Made by a program: the position numbers and the translations under genes. 64,000 nucleotides of DNA from Lysobacteraceae bacterium UBA6001 (lineage in GTDB: Bacteria; Pseudomonadota; Gammaproteobacteria; Xanthomonadales; Xanthomonadaceae), in contig DJAN01000207.1 of the NCBI GenBank assembly GCA_002429615.1, positions 1 through 64,000 of the forward strand. The letters run 5' to 3'. The stretch's first letter is position 1; each line of letters opens with the position of its first letter. The notes under the pieces were generated by a model that saw nothing but the letters and a program-made list of their open reading frames with translations, ran no database searches and had not been told where the DNA came from. This document shows positions 35,337 to 44,649 of this stretch, in pieces.

Positions 35337-36134
35337 TCAGGGCACCTGCTTGTACGTGGTGAACACGTACGGTGCCGGCACGCCGTCCGGCACGATCGTC
35401 GGACCGGCCAGCGTCGGGCTGATCGGCTCGCTGGCCAGCCAGTCGATCTCCCCATCCGGACTCAAGCGCGCCTCGAACACCTCCAGCTCGCCGTACTCGC
35501 CGCTGATGCGGTCCTGCAGGTCGCCGGTGATGTAGAACGACTCCACCGGGGTGGCGCCGCCCAGGATTCGCGACGCAGTCAGGGCCGGATAGCTGTAGCT
35601 GACCGTGATCGCATCGCCGGCCTCCAGCGATCCGCCCGCCAGCGGCATGAGCTGGCCGCGGCGCAGGTCCAGGCTGTAGTCGGTACCGGGGACCAGCGTG
35701 GTACTGCCCTTCTTCACGACCGGCGCCGGCGATGCCTGGATGAAGCGGTTGTCCAGCTGGGTCGGCGCATCGATCCGCGCGATGGTCACCGCGGCATCGG
35801 TCACGCTGCCGGCCTCGACCGAAGCATCGGCGGCCTGGCCGTAGAGGATGCGCGCCATGATCGCCGGCGGGATCTCCAGCAGCGCCAGCGAGATGCTGGT
35901 CGTGCCGGGCAGCGTGTCGGAATAGATCGGCTGGTTGTAGCGCGAGCCCAGACGCTTGGACACGACATTGATCTCGTCGCCGGCCTCGTAGCTGAACGTC
36001 TTGGCGTTCACTTCGATGGGCTGGTTGCCCTGTGCGTCATCCGGTTCCGGGATCACCGGAATCTTCGAACCGTCAGCGGCGATGCGCCACATACGGATGT
36101 CGCCGGCGTACTGACGTACCTGCGGCTTTGCCAT
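35337..36134 (-). CDS. Phage major tail tube protein
   Basis: A 265-residue protein beginning MAKPQVRQYAGDIRMWRIAA. Conserved features of siphovirus tube proteins are FSYEAGDEINVVSKRLGSRY, TTSISLALLEIPPAIMARIL and an added beta domain with GTDYSLDLRRGQLMPLAGGS. It is followed by small tail-assembly genes and the tape measure gene. Confidence 0.78.
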   Translation of the reverse strand: MAKPQVRQYAGDIRMWRIAADGSKIPVIPEPDDAQGNQPIEVNAKTFSYEAGDEINVVSKRLGSRYNQPIYSDTLPGTTSISLALLEIPPAIMARILYGQAADASVEAGSVTDAAVTIARIDAPTQLDNRFIQASPAPVVKKGSTTLVPGTDYSLDLRRGQLMPLAGGSLEAGDAITVSYSYPALTASRILGGATPVESFYITGDLQDRISGEYGELEVFEARLSPDGEIDWLASEPISPTLAGPTIVPDGVPAPYVFTTYKQVP

Positions 36135-36160
36135 GGGAATGGTCTCCTGTTGGTGGCGGG

Positions 36161-36628
36161 TTACTTGGTTTCGGTCAGGCCAACCCGCGCGGTGACCTGA
36201 GCGATAGCGAAGCGGGTGCCGGCCTGCTCGTCGGTGGTGCTGAGCAGCCGGCCGCCGTCGATGGCGAGGGAAGTGACGAAGCCCGGCAGGTCGGTGACCT
36301 TGACCATCAGCGCACGCACCAGGTCGTAGCGACCGCGATGCGCCAGGCGCTTGGGGTTATCGATTCCCGCGTCGAACGGGATGTTGAATTCGATCAGCAC
36401 GCTGACCTCGCTGACCGTGCGCGCATGCGTCGCGCTGGTGGTGTCGAAGTCCTGGGCCTCGATGAAGGTGACGGGCACGTCGTTGCCCGCCTCTACCGCC
36501 TGGTCGTCCTCCAAGACGATCAGGCCGTCGCCGATCGTGGTCAGGTAGCCGGCGCTCGGCCTGATCTTCTGCACCAGCTGCTTGACGTACTCCAGCGCTC
36601 GCCAGCTCGGGGGCTCCAGCTCATCCAT
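36161..36628 (-). CDS. Phage tail terminator/completion-like protein
   Basis: A 155-residue protein (MDELEPPSWRALEYVKQLVQKIRPS). Alternating strands and helices and its position between head-tail joining and tube genes suggest a tail terminator (gpU-like) role. Overlaps the upstream gene by eight bases. Assignment by context. Confidence 0.55.
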   Translation of the reverse strand: MDELEPPSWRALEYVKQLVQKIRPSAGYLTTIGDGLIVLEDDQAVEAGNDVPVTFIEAQDFDTTSATHARTVSEVSVLIEFNIPFDAGIDNPKRLAHRGRYDLVRALMVKVTDLPGFVTSLAIDGGRLLSTTDEQAGTRFAIAQVTARVGLTETK

Positions 36629-36953
36629 TACGCACGACCCAGCGGCTCAGCGAGCCGTCGTCGGAAACAAGCTTGTTGAGGGTGAATGCCTCGATGCCGA
36701 CAACGACGCGCCCATGCTGCGCGGGTCGGACGGGCATGCCTTCGAGCACGAAGGAAATTTCATCGCGCGGCGCCACCAGTTGGCCGGCTTCGCCGACCAC
36801 CTGCACCGCTCGATTGACGTAGATGCGGCACGGGATGCCGGTCAGCTCGTCCTTGGGGAAGTAGTGCACGCTCTCCGGTCCGTCGGCCAGGCCGGCGGCC
36901 GCGAGCGCGGTGTGGATCAGGCCATCGAGGGCCTGCAGTGAAGGATTGGCCAT
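36621..36953 (-). CDS. Phage head-tail joining protein-like
   Basis: A 110-residue protein (MANPSLQALDGLIHTALAAA ... SLSRWVVRNG) directly after the capsid gene, the position of lambda FII-type head-tail joining proteins. No clear motif; called by context. Confidence 0.55.
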   Translation of the reverse strand: MANPSLQALDGLIHTALAAAGLADGPESVHYFPKDELTGIPCRIYVNRAVQVVGEAGQLVAPRDEISFVLEGMPVRPAQHGRVVVGIEAFTLNKLVSDDGSLSRWVVRNG

Positions 36954-36968
36954 ATCGAACCTCGGTGA

Positions 36969-36992
36969 CCCGGCCCGCCAAAGCGGGCCGGG
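36969..36992 (-). terminator. Hairpin after the capsid gene
   Basis: A perfect 10-bp stem, CCCGGCCCGC-CAAA-GCGGGCCGGG, between the capsid gene and the next gene, without a T-run. Possibly an mRNA-stabilising or partial terminator structure that raises capsid mRNA. Confidence 0.5.
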
Positions 36993-37001
36993 CCATCGGC
37001 A

Positions 37002-38006
37002 TCAGCCGCCAGACGCCTTCAGGCGGACGACCGCGCGCGGGCGGGTGTTGAGGTTGATCGGGTTGGACTGGCTCTCCAGCTCCACGCCCTTGTCCATGCG
37101 CAGCTTGCCCAGCTTGCTGTAGTACGGCAGGCCCAGCGTCTTGACCGTCTCGATGTAGTCGGCCGGCGCGAAGCGGGTGATGAACATGTCCGGCACGCCC
37201 TCGGGGAAGGCGAGCGCCTCGCCGGCGGGGACGAACGGCTGGCCACCGATCTTGCCGTTGACCTCCTCGAACACCATGTCCGCGAACGGGAAGCCTGCGC
37301 GCGGGTCATTGCGCAGCGCCGCCCCATCCTGGAAGCGCTGGTAGGCGTCGCGCACGTCCTTGTGGTCGATCAGCGCGTCGAAGAACTCCGGGCTGCAGAA
37401 CACGCGGATGCCGGTGAACGGAACGCCACCCAGCTCTTCCTCGACGGCGCGCTTCACGCCCAGCAGCTTGGTGCGCACCTTGGTGTTCTCGCTGCCCAGG
37501 CCGATGTTCTGGGTGATCTGGCTGACGCCGAACTCGTCGTACATGTCCCAGATCACCGAACCGTCGGCATCCAGCACCTGGCCGCGGATAGCGCCCATGC
37601 GGTGCCACTCGATCGTGTAGTCCACGTCGCGCTTGTGGACCACCTGCAGGGCGTTGACCACCGCGGCCACGCTCTCGCCGGCCGGATCCTTGGTGGCGTC
37701 GAACACGTTGAGCAGCGAGTCGGCCATCACCGTCGAGCGCTGCGGCAGGTGAGCGGTCTCGAAGATGCGCACCTTGCCGCGCTCCAGGTTCTTCGGCTGG
37801 CCCGGGGAGCCGCGCGGCACGTTGGGCACCAGCACCAGCTTGTCGTTGTTGAGGCCGATCTTGACGATGTTGGTGCCGACCAGGCCCTGCTCGGAGAACA
37901 GGCGCAGGTCGGCGATGCGGGTCGGGATTTTCGGCAGGTTGTTGATGTAGGCATTGAGCGAGTCGAAGCTCAGCACGCCCAGCGCCAGGAGGGTCTGCAG
38001 ATCCAT
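37002..38006 (-). CDS. Major capsid protein (lambda gpE family)
   Basis: A 334-residue protein of the HK97-fold gpE family: RIADLRLFSEQGLVGTNIVK, FETAHLPQRSTVMADSLLNV, VVHKRDVDYTIEWHRMGAIR, and VFCSPEFFDALIDHKDVRDA. It forms the icosahedral shell, with the decoration protein encoded just upstream. Confidence 0.92.
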   Translation of the reverse strand: MDLQTLLALGVLSFDSLNAYINNLPKIPTRIADLRLFSEQGLVGTNIVKIGLNNDKLVLVPNVPRGSPGQPKNLERGKVRIFETAHLPQRSTVMADSLLNVFDATKDPAGESVAAVVNALQVVHKRDVDYTIEWHRMGAIRGQVLDADGSVIWDMYDEFGVSQITQNIGLGSENTKVRTKLLGVKRAVEEELGGVPFTGIRVFCSPEFFDALIDHKDVRDAYQRFQDGAALRNDPRAGFPFADMVFEEVNGKIGGQPFVPAGEALAFPEGVPDMFITRFAPADYIETVKTLGLPYYSKLGKLRMDKGVELESQSNPINLNTRPRAVVRLKASGG

Positions 38007-38026
38007 GGAAGATGTCCTCTACGGTG

Positions 38027-38054
38027 AAAAAAGAAAGCCCCGCATGAGCGGGGC
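38027..38054 (-). terminator. Intrinsic terminator inside the head operon
   Basis: On the minus strand GCCCCGC-TCAT-GCGGGGC is followed by TTTCTTTTTT. It separates the decoration gene from the capsid gene, so capsid transcription requires read-through or a new promoter. Confidence 0.85.
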
Positions 38055-38080
38055 CGGAGGGAGAACCGGATCGCGGGCGA

Positions 38081-38764
38081 TCAGGCGGCGGCGGTGATCT
38101 CGATCGGATCGCTGGTGGCGCTGGTCAGGCCCGAGGCGGTCACGCCGAGCGTGTAGGTACCCGCAGCGCTGAAAGTGACCGCGTCCCAGGTCACCACGCC
38201 GTTGACGGCCGCCTTTGCGCCACCGCCGGTGATCGTGCCCGTGCCCGAGGCCTTGGCCAGCGTCACCGACGCCGAGCTGCCGTTGACCAGGGCACCGAAC
38301 ACGTCGTTGATGTGGGCGACCACAGGCCCGGTCGCCTCGCCGGCCTCGCCAGCGATCGGCACCTGCACGAACTGCAGGTGATGCGCCGTGTTGGAGGCGA
38401 TCGGTTTGGTGGTCCAGCGGATGACGATGCCCGACTCGGCCAGGCTGATCGCGGCCAGCAGCTTCTCGTCGCTGGTGGTGTCGCCGGCCCAACCCAGCAG
38501 CTCGCCGTGCACTTCGGCATCGCGCGCGACCGCCGTGCCCTTCACGTCCAGGCCTTCGTCGTCTTCGCCGGTGTCGACCTGGCCATACAGGACCTTGACC
38601 GCATCGGCGCCGTCGACGGCCTTGATGTTGTCGGCCTTCAGCAGCGTGCCGGCGGGCAGGATGCCCTGGCCGGCCGGGATCAGGATGAGCTCGCGGCTGC
38701 GCTCGCCGTTGCTCTCCGAAAGCAGGAATTCGGCGTTGCGGACGCCAGCGCGGGAAATTTCCAT
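38081..38764 (-). CDS. Head decoration protein D with C-terminal Ig-like domain
   Basis: A 227-residue protein, about twice the size of lambda gpD. Residues ~1-140 match decoration protein D (SRELILIPAGQGILPAGTLL, VKVLYGQVD). Residues ~145-227 form a separate bacterial Ig-like module: VTLAKASGTGTITGGGAKAA, VVTWDAVTFSAAGTYTLGVT, ending SDPIEITAAA. It would trim and stabilise the shell with the Ig domain exposed on the virion surface. Confidence 0.85.
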   Translation of the reverse strand: MEISRAGVRNAEFLLSESNGERSRELILIPAGQGILPAGTLLKADNIKAVDGADAVKVLYGQVDTGEDDEGLDVKGTAVARDAEVHGELLGWAGDTTSDEKLLAAISLAESGIVIRWTTKPIASNTAHHLQFVQVPIAGEAGEATGPVVAHINDVFGALVNGSSASVTLAKASGTGTITGGGAKAAVNGVVTWDAVTFSAAGTYTLGVTASGLTSATSDPIEITAAA

Positions 38765-38765
38765 C

Positions 38766-40163
38766 TCAGTTGCCTCGCTTTTGATAGATGGTTGCGGGAT
38801 TGAGGGCCGCCTTCAGATCGGCGGCCCGCTTCTCGGCGTCCGACGCCGGAAGGGTGGTGACCAGCTGCGCGGCGCGCCCCTCATCCGCCTTGAGGGCGAG
38901 AAGCTGGGTGCGCACCGCACTGAGGTCGGTATTGGGAGCAACGAAGCCGGCGGCCAGGGATTCGCCGCCACGCACGGCTGCCGCGCAGGCGTCGCGCACC
39001 GCCGTGGCATAGGCAATCGCCTCCTCGGAGGTCTCGCCGTCCTTGACCCCGCGCTTGATCACCGCCATGCCCAAATCGGGCGGCAACGTGCTCGCCGCCA
39101 CTGCGACGCTGAGCTCGGCGGCGCGGGCAATGGCCTCTGCCGAAGGCTGGGGCGATTTGGGCTGAGCTTGCGTCGCCGGGAGCGCCGCTGCCGCGGCGGC
39201 CTCATCGATGCCGCCTTCTTCATCGCCCGGCTGCTGCGGCGCCTCGACCGGCGGCGCGCCGAGCGCTGCGATCATGGTGTCCCAGGTACCGAGCTGCGTG
39301 GCCAGGCCGGCGTCGATCGCCGCCTGGGCCCGGAAGGTGCCGGCATCGGTGGACCGAACCGCTTCCTCGGACAGCCCGCGGTTGCGGGCCACTGTGGTGA
39401 CGAACAGGCCGTACAGCATGTCGATGTCCTTCTGGGCCTCGGCCAGCGCCTCCTCGCTCAGCGGGAAGTTCGGATTGAGGTCGACCTTGCGGGCCCCCGC
39501 GTAGATCGGGGTCACCTTCACGCCGGCCTGTTCGTTGTTGCCACTCCAGTCGTAGTGGAAGGCGACGACACCGATGGACCCGACAGCGCCGGTACGGCTG
39601 ACCCAGATTTCATCGCACGCGCTGGCGATCGCGTAGGCGGCCGAGTAGGCATAGTCGTCGATCAGCGCGTGCACGGGCTTGGTGCCGCGCGCCTCGAAAA
39701 TCCGATCGACCAGGTCGAAGCAGCCGGAGGCCATGCCGCCCGGCGAGTCGAGGCGCAGGACGATCGCATCGACCCCGTCGTCTTCCAGCAACTCATCGAA
39801 GGTGTCCCGCAGCGCGGCATAGCTCACCGGCCCAGGACCGCTGGCGCCCGGCGTCGGCCGGCTCACCAGCCCACCACTGATGTTCACGACCGCGATCGTG
39901 CGGCCCACCTTCTCGGCCGGCGGCTCGCCCGGCTCAACCTGCACCGGAACGGCGCCCGCGGTGCCGACCTGCAGGTGGGTGACGGTGAGCAGCGTGTCAT
40001 CGCTGGTAACAGCGCCCTCGAGATAGGCACCGACCAGCGCCTCGCCGAGGGTCGGATGTACCAGCAAGGGCTGGTTGAGCACCGAGGTGGCCAGCGAGGC
40101 CACTACCGGATGCCGGCTGCGGCCGAACATGCGAGCCAGCAGCCCGGGCTTATTCTTCTTCAT
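38766..40163 (-). CDS. Phage head maturation protease, S49/SppA family (lambda C-like)
   Basis: A 465-residue protein. The S49 domain (residues ~85-290) has VVNISGGLVSRPTPG, LRLDSPGGMASG, the probable nucleophile Ser174 (DDYAYSAAYAIA) and general-base Lys227 (GARKVDLNPN). The Ala/Glu-rich C-terminal ~150 residues may act as scaffold (an Nu3-like internal product is possible). Cleaves head proteins during assembly. Overlaps the portal gene by 14 bases. Confidence 0.9.
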   Translation of the reverse strand: MKKNKPGLLARMFGRSRHPVVASLATSVLNQPLLVHPTLGEALVGAYLEGAVTSDDTLLTVTHLQVGTAGAVPVQVEPGEPPAEKVGRTIAVVNISGGLVSRPTPGASGPGPVSYAALRDTFDELLEDDGVDAIVLRLDSPGGMASGCFDLVDRIFEARGTKPVHALIDDYAYSAAYAIASACDEIWVSRTGAVGSIGVVAFHYDWSGNNEQAGVKVTPIYAGARKVDLNPNFPLSEEALAEAQKDIDMLYGLFVTTVARNRGLSEEAVRSTDAGTFRAQAAIDAGLATQLGTWDTMIAALGAPPVEAPQQPGDEEGGIDEAAAAAALPATQAQPKSPQPSAEAIARAAELSVAVAASTLPPDLGMAVIKRGVKDGETSEEAIAYATAVRDACAAAVRGGESLAAGFVAPNTDLSAVRTQLLALKADEGRAAQLVTTLPASDAEKRAADLKAALNPATIYQKRGN

Positions 40164-41664
40164 CGTCGGATCCTTGATCTGCGGCGCGGTCGGCGCCGGT
40201 GGATTGGGTTTGCTCGGGCGCTGAGGCCTGGCCGGCGCCAGCGCCGCTGCTGTTGGTCAGGCGCGGATCGGTGTCGAACACCAGGCCCAGCGCGTCGGCG
40301 CGCGCGTTGTCGGCCGCCTGCTCCTCGTCGACCTGCTCCGGATCCTCGCCGGCGCTAAGCACGACCTTGGAGCGCGACTTGAAGCCCGCCCGCACGGCCG
40401 CCTTCTCGGCGCCGACGTCCTGCACCGGATGGCTCCAGGGCCAGCCTTGCGGCACCCACAGCGTTTCGGTGACCTCATCGCGCTGGTCGGCATAGCCGGG
40501 CACTTCGAGCGTGCCGGCCAGTACCGCCTGGTCGAACCAGGCATCGCGCATGCGCTGGCAGAACATCGGGATCATGTAGAGCCACTGGTCCTGCTCGATG
40601 ACCCGGCGGAACTCGTTGAGGATCAGGCGCAGTGCCCGATCGGAAACGTTGCGCAGGTCGCCCGTGAGCACCTCATAGGGCACGTCCTGGCCGGCAGCGA
40701 TCGCCATTAGATGTCCGCGCAGGAACTCGGCGTAGTCGTTACCGGCGCTGGGCGGCTCGGACCATTCGACCTTGTAGCCCGGCGGCAGCTCCTGCATCGT
40801 CGCCGGTTCCAGCCCGCCCAGCGGCGTGCCATCCGGATCCTCGGCGCTGCGCAGGTCGTCCAGCATCGGCGTGCTGCCCGGATCCTCGTTCTCAGCAGCC
40901 TCGGGAACGGTGTAGAAGCCGGCGAACAGATTGGCGATCGCCTGCCGTTCGAGAACCGCATCGTCCAGCCGGTCGAGATTGAACATGCGCAGCAGCACCG
41001 CAGCCGAGCCCGGCACGCCCCGCAGCGAGCCGGCGCGCGTGGGCCGGTACAGGTGAATGACCTGCTCGGCCGGCACGCGCACCAGCTCGTTGCCGCTGAC
41101 CGACAGCACCTGGTCGCCCGGGTGCTCGCGGAAGAACCAATACGCCACTCGCCGGCCGATCGCATCGAACTCAATGCCTTCGCGGATGGCGTTGCCGTTG
41201 CTGGCCGTGGCGTAGTACCCGCGCGGGCACTGCTCGGATTCGATCAGCTGCAGTTGGATCGGCACCGGTAGCCCGTCGCTCGCGCGGCGGAAGCGGATCC
41301 GGCCGAACACCTCACCGGCTTCCTTCCACTCGCGCCAGGCCAGCGCCTGCAGGCCGTACCAGTCCAGCACGCCGTCGGCATCAGCGTATTTCGTCCAGCG
41401 ATCCCAGAGCTTGGTGGCGGCGCGCTTGAAGGTCTTCGTGCCCCAGAGCGGCTTGGCCTGGATTCCGGTGGCAATGCCGTTGGACACGCTCTTGTTGAGC
41501 GCGCTGACGGCCCACGGGTCATTGCGAGCCAGGTGCCGCGCGCGCGCCAGCAAGGTCGGCAGGCCCAGCAACGCGGTGTTGGGCCCGAGCGAAACCGGGC
41601 GGAGCATACGCAGCCGGCGGCCATGCCCCGCTGCCCGATAGGCGCCCTCGACGGCCTCAGACAT
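40150..41664 (-). CDS. Phage portal protein (lambda gpB family)
   Basis: A 504-residue protein forming the dodecameric DNA gate. Recognisable segments: RARHLARNDPWAVSALNKSV, WREWKEAGEVFGRIRFRR, VIHLYRPTRAGSLRGVPGSA and FLRGHLMAIAAGQDVPYEVL. The C-terminus is Asp/Glu-rich. ATG 41664 overlaps the small connector gene by eight bases. Confidence 0.92.
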   Translation of the reverse strand: MSEAVEGAYRAAGHGRRLRMLRPVSLGPNTALLGLPTLLARARHLARNDPWAVSALNKSVSNGIATGIQAKPLWGTKTFKRAATKLWDRWTKYADADGVLDWYGLQALAWREWKEAGEVFGRIRFRRASDGLPVPIQLQLIESEQCPRGYYATASNGNAIREGIEFDAIGRRVAYWFFREHPGDQVLSVSGNELVRVPAEQVIHLYRPTRAGSLRGVPGSAAVLLRMFNLDRLDDAVLERQAIANLFAGFYTVPEAAENEDPGSTPMLDDLRSAEDPDGTPLGGLEPATMQELPPGYKVEWSEPPSAGNDYAEFLRGHLMAIAAGQDVPYEVLTGDLRNVSDRALRLILNEFRRVIEQDQWLYMIPMFCQRMRDAWFDQAVLAGTLEVPGYADQRDEVTETLWVPQGWPWSHPVQDVGAEKAAVRAGFKSRSKVVLSAGEDPEQVDEEQAADNARADALGLVFDTDPRLTNSSGAGAGQASAPEQTQSTGADRAADQGSDDEEE

Positions 41665-41872
41665 TGCCGGACCCCGCCTGGAAGAGACGCATGGTCCGGC
41701 GGCGCGGACGCTGGCCAGCGGCACCAGCCACCTCGCTTCGCATCTGCTTCAGCAGGCGGCGCATCTCGCTCAGGCTCTGGTAGGTCACCTGCCGGTCGCC
41801 GTAGCGCACCGACAGCGTGCCGGACGCGATCGCCGTCTCGAGCGCGGTGATGTGCTGTTGCGTAAAGGCCAT
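41657..41872 (-). CDS. gpW-like head-tail joining protein
   Basis: A 71-residue protein from ATG 41872: MAFTQQHITALETAIASGTL, then VRYGDRQVTYQSLSEMRRLL. This is the gpW family pattern (a small connector plugging the portal). It lies between terminase and portal, as in lambda. Confidence 0.88.
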   Translation of the reverse strand: MAFTQQHITALETAIASGTLSVRYGDRQVTYQSLSEMRRLLKQMRSEVAGAAGQRPRRRTMRLFQAGSGNV

Positions 41873-41873
41873 T

Positions 41874-43967
41874 TCAGCGTCCCAGATACTTGCTTCGGAT
41901 GACGCGCCGCGGCCGCGTGCGCGGCATTGGCGCCAGCGACACTTCGCCGGCAATCACGTCAGGGTTGTGGTCCCACTCCGCCGCCCACAGCGGCGGGTTA
42001 TCCCAGCGGATGGCCGGCACTTTCAGCCAAAGGGCGATGCCCTCGGCGTAGCCGGCCAAGTCGAATGCTTCATTGCGGCGCCCGGCCAGGTTCTGCCAGC
42101 CGCGCGCAGTGCGCGTCTCCGCGGTGAGCTCGGCGTAGTAGCTTTCCGGCAGCCAATCCGGAAAGTGGTAGAAGCCCGGGCCGGGCTCGGCGCGCTTCAC
42201 GTTGGCGTCGACCGTGTCCTTGATGCGGTCCACGTTGAGCAGCAGCTGCGGGACATCGCCGGCCGAGCCGGATTTGCGATCCTTGCGCTTGCGGCTGTCC
42301 GGGAACGTCTCCCGGAACAGCCCAGCGTCGCGACGCGGGTCACCCTTGATCAGGCGCACCCGCGCGTGCAGCGCCGGCGAGCGGGCGCGTAGCGATCGCC
42401 AGAACTCCAGCGCGCGCACCGATGTGCCGGACTTGCCGCCCCAGTCGATGCCTGTCATCCGGATCGGCATGGTGCGGCCGGTGCCGTCAGCCACTGGGTA
42501 GCGTCGGCTGATCACCTTCTCGACCAGGCGCTCCCAGTCCTCCAGGTACTTCGGCGGGTCCAGCGGCAGAAAGCCGCCCGAGCCATCCTCGCGCTTGGAG
42601 GTGCGCAGCGTGAACCAGTCGATGACCCAGCGCTCCAGCGTTCCGGAGCTGCCAGGACCGAAGCCCAAAATCTTCACCACAAACCGGTTGCCCTGCACGT
42701 CGACCGTGGCGATGAGAAAGCGTACGCCCAGCGGAACCGTGCCGGCGGGCCAGATCTCTACGCGCTCTTGGAACTCCGAGGGGTCGCTCGCCGAGCGCGC
42801 GGCCATCGGTACGTAGTTCAGCGCCCCGTCGACGTTGTAGGTGGTCTTCAGGGGGCGCTCCTCGCCGGTGGTGGCGAACGTGCGCAGGCCCTGCAGCAGG
42901 CGCTCAACCAGCGATTCCCAGCTCTGGTACGCCGCGGCGACGCCGCCGAGCCAGTAGCTGGCGATCTTGCTGTCGGGTGGATCGCCGACCAGCGAACCAT
43001 CGGGCAGCACCAGCTGCCCCTGCGCCGCCCAGACACCGGCGGCGTTCATGCCCTCCTTCCAGCGATGCTCCAAGCCGACGCCGCAATGCGGACAGTGCAG
43101 CAGTGAATAGTGCCGCGCCATCTTCTGCAGGTCCTCCACCACGACCCGCTCGAGGAGTTCTTCCAGCGGCGGCAAAGCGAAGCCGTCGTACCCGGGCGCG
43201 GCCTGGAAGCGTTCGCCGCATTCCGGGCAGGGCCAGTACCAGCGCCGGCGGTCGCCTCGCATGTACAGCGCCGCGATCCCGGCGGCCGGCGGAGCGTCGT
43301 GCGGGTCCTGCGCGCGCCAGTTGCCGTCGGTGTAGTCCACCGCGGGGCTGGACTCGGCCACCACCATGCCGGCCGACATGAACGTCTGCGTGCGCTTCAG
43401 CGCCAGGCCGAACGCCTCGTCGATCGACAGATCGCCGGTGTAGTTGTCCACGTCCGTCATCAGCACGTCGTGGATGTCTTTGCCCGAAAGCACCGACACC
43501 GATGGCCAGCCCATGCGCAGCGACATGCCCGACCGGAAGAACTTCAGCAGGATGTTGTCGTCGTGCGCGCGCGGGCTGAGGCGTCGCTTCAGCTCTGGGC
43601 TCGCCGCGATTCCGCGCGAGATCCGCGTCTTGCTGTAGTCCTCCGCCGCGTCCTTCGACATCTGGACGACCATCGTGTCGGCCGGGTTGCACGTCACCAG
43701 GTAAGCGATGCGTCCGTCGATCAGTGCGATCGTCTTGCCCGAGCGCGCAGGACCTGCAAACAGCACCGCCTCAAAGCGCCGGCTGCCCGTCATGTCGAGC
43801 GGCTCAACCATGTAGGGCGCCACGCTCGGGTCCCAAGGGCCGGAGGTCCCGCTGGGGTTGGCGATGTGTAGCGCGGTCGCGCCGGTGCTGACCCGGATTC
43901 GCCTGGGCGGGCGGATCATCTCGGCAACGCCGAGCCGCACGTCACGCGCTGTCGCGTACGTCGCCAT
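41874..43967 (-). CDS. Terminase large subunit (GpA family)
   Basis: A 697-residue DNA packaging motor. The ATPase has a Walker A-like FAGPARSGKT (71-80), a zinc knuckle (CPECGE and CPHCGV), and a nuclease half with VDVQGNRFVVKILGFG and MTGIDWGGKSGTSVRALEFW. GpA-type terminases cut at cos sites, so cohesive ends are expected. ATG 43967 chosen; it overlaps the small-subunit gene by 26 bases. Confidence 0.93.
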   Translation of the reverse strand: MATYATARDVRLGVAEMIRPPRRIRVSTGATALHIANPSGTSGPWDPSVAPYMVEPLDMTGSRRFEAVLFAGPARSGKTIALIDGRIAYLVTCNPADTMVVQMSKDAAEDYSKTRISRGIAASPELKRRLSPRAHDDNILLKFFRSGMSLRMGWPSVSVLSGKDIHDVLMTDVDNYTGDLSIDEAFGLALKRTQTFMSAGMVVAESSPAVDYTDGNWRAQDPHDAPPAAGIAALYMRGDRRRWYWPCPECGERFQAAPGYDGFALPPLEELLERVVVEDLQKMARHYSLLHCPHCGVGLEHRWKEGMNAAGVWAAQGQLVLPDGSLVGDPPDSKIASYWLGGVAAAYQSWESLVERLLQGLRTFATTGEERPLKTTYNVDGALNYVPMAARSASDPSEFQERVEIWPAGTVPLGVRFLIATVDVQGNRFVVKILGFGPGSSGTLERWVIDWFTLRTSKREDGSGGFLPLDPPKYLEDWERLVEKVISRRYPVADGTGRTMPIRMTGIDWGGKSGTSVRALEFWRSLRARSPALHARVRLIKGDPRRDAGLFRETFPDSRKRKDRKSGSAGDVPQLLLNVDRIKDTVDANVKRAEPGPGFYHFPDWLPESYYAELTAETRTARGWQNLAGRRNEAFDLAGYAEGIALWLKVPAIRWDNPPLWAAEWDHNPDVIAGEVSLAPMPRTRPRRVIRSKYLGR

Positions 43968-44445
43968 CGGTGATCTTCTCGTACATCTTCTGGCGCAGGC
44001 GGTCGCACTGCTCCTGCACCTTGTCGACCTGGTCCGGCCGCAGGCCCGCCTTGCGCTCCAGCACATCGGGCAACGTGTCGAAGAATTGCACCAGCGTCTT
44101 CACCAGCTCCGCGTAGTCGGCCTCGACCTCAAGCGCGGGAACCAGTTGGCCAACCGTCGTCTCGACCTTGAGGCGCTCGTTCTCGGACTGGAAGAACGCC
44201 CGCCGCTCCATCGGCGGCAGATCGCGCGGGTCGACCACCCCGCCCTCGCCGCCCGCTGCACCAGCGAAGCCGGACATTGCCAGCGCAACGTCGGCAAGCC
44301 GGTAGGTGTCGTGTCCGTTGCGCTTTCCCGAGGGCGCGATCCCAGCATCACGGATCCGTTTCGTGGCGGTGCGCCGGTCAATGCCGAACTCCTCGGCGAG
44401 CCGCGCGACCGACCATCCGGCCTGGAACTCTCGTACGTCGCCCAT
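43942..44445 (-). CDS. Terminase small subunit-like protein (DUF1441)
   Basis: A 167-residue protein. An N-terminal winged helix (residues ~8-50, WSVARLAEEFGIDRRTATKR) is followed by a long helix (FFQSENERLKVETTVGQLVP). Members of DUF1441 lie directly before GpA terminases and act like Nu1 in recognising packaging sites. Confidence 0.85.
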   Translation of the reverse strand: MGDVREFQAGWSVARLAEEFGIDRRTATKRIRDAGIAPSGKRNGHDTYRLADVALAMSGFAGAAGGEGGVVDPRDLPPMERRAFFQSENERLKVETTVGQLVPALEVEADYAELVKTLVQFFDTLPDVLERKAGLRPDQVDKVQEQCDRLRQKMYEKITDGDVRDSA

Positions 44446-44649
44446 GTCAGCTAATGCACAGGGTGCACAACTCCGATACCCCTTGAATTCTCATGTTTTG
44501 CGACACCTGTGGTGGAGCACCCTGAGGGCCGAAAAACTGTCGAAAACCGCGCCCGTGGACCCCCGCGGTAGACCGACGACATGCCAGGGGCCCCGCCCCC
44601 GGACCGTACGAATGACGCGACACACGTATGGACACGGCGCCATCGAACG

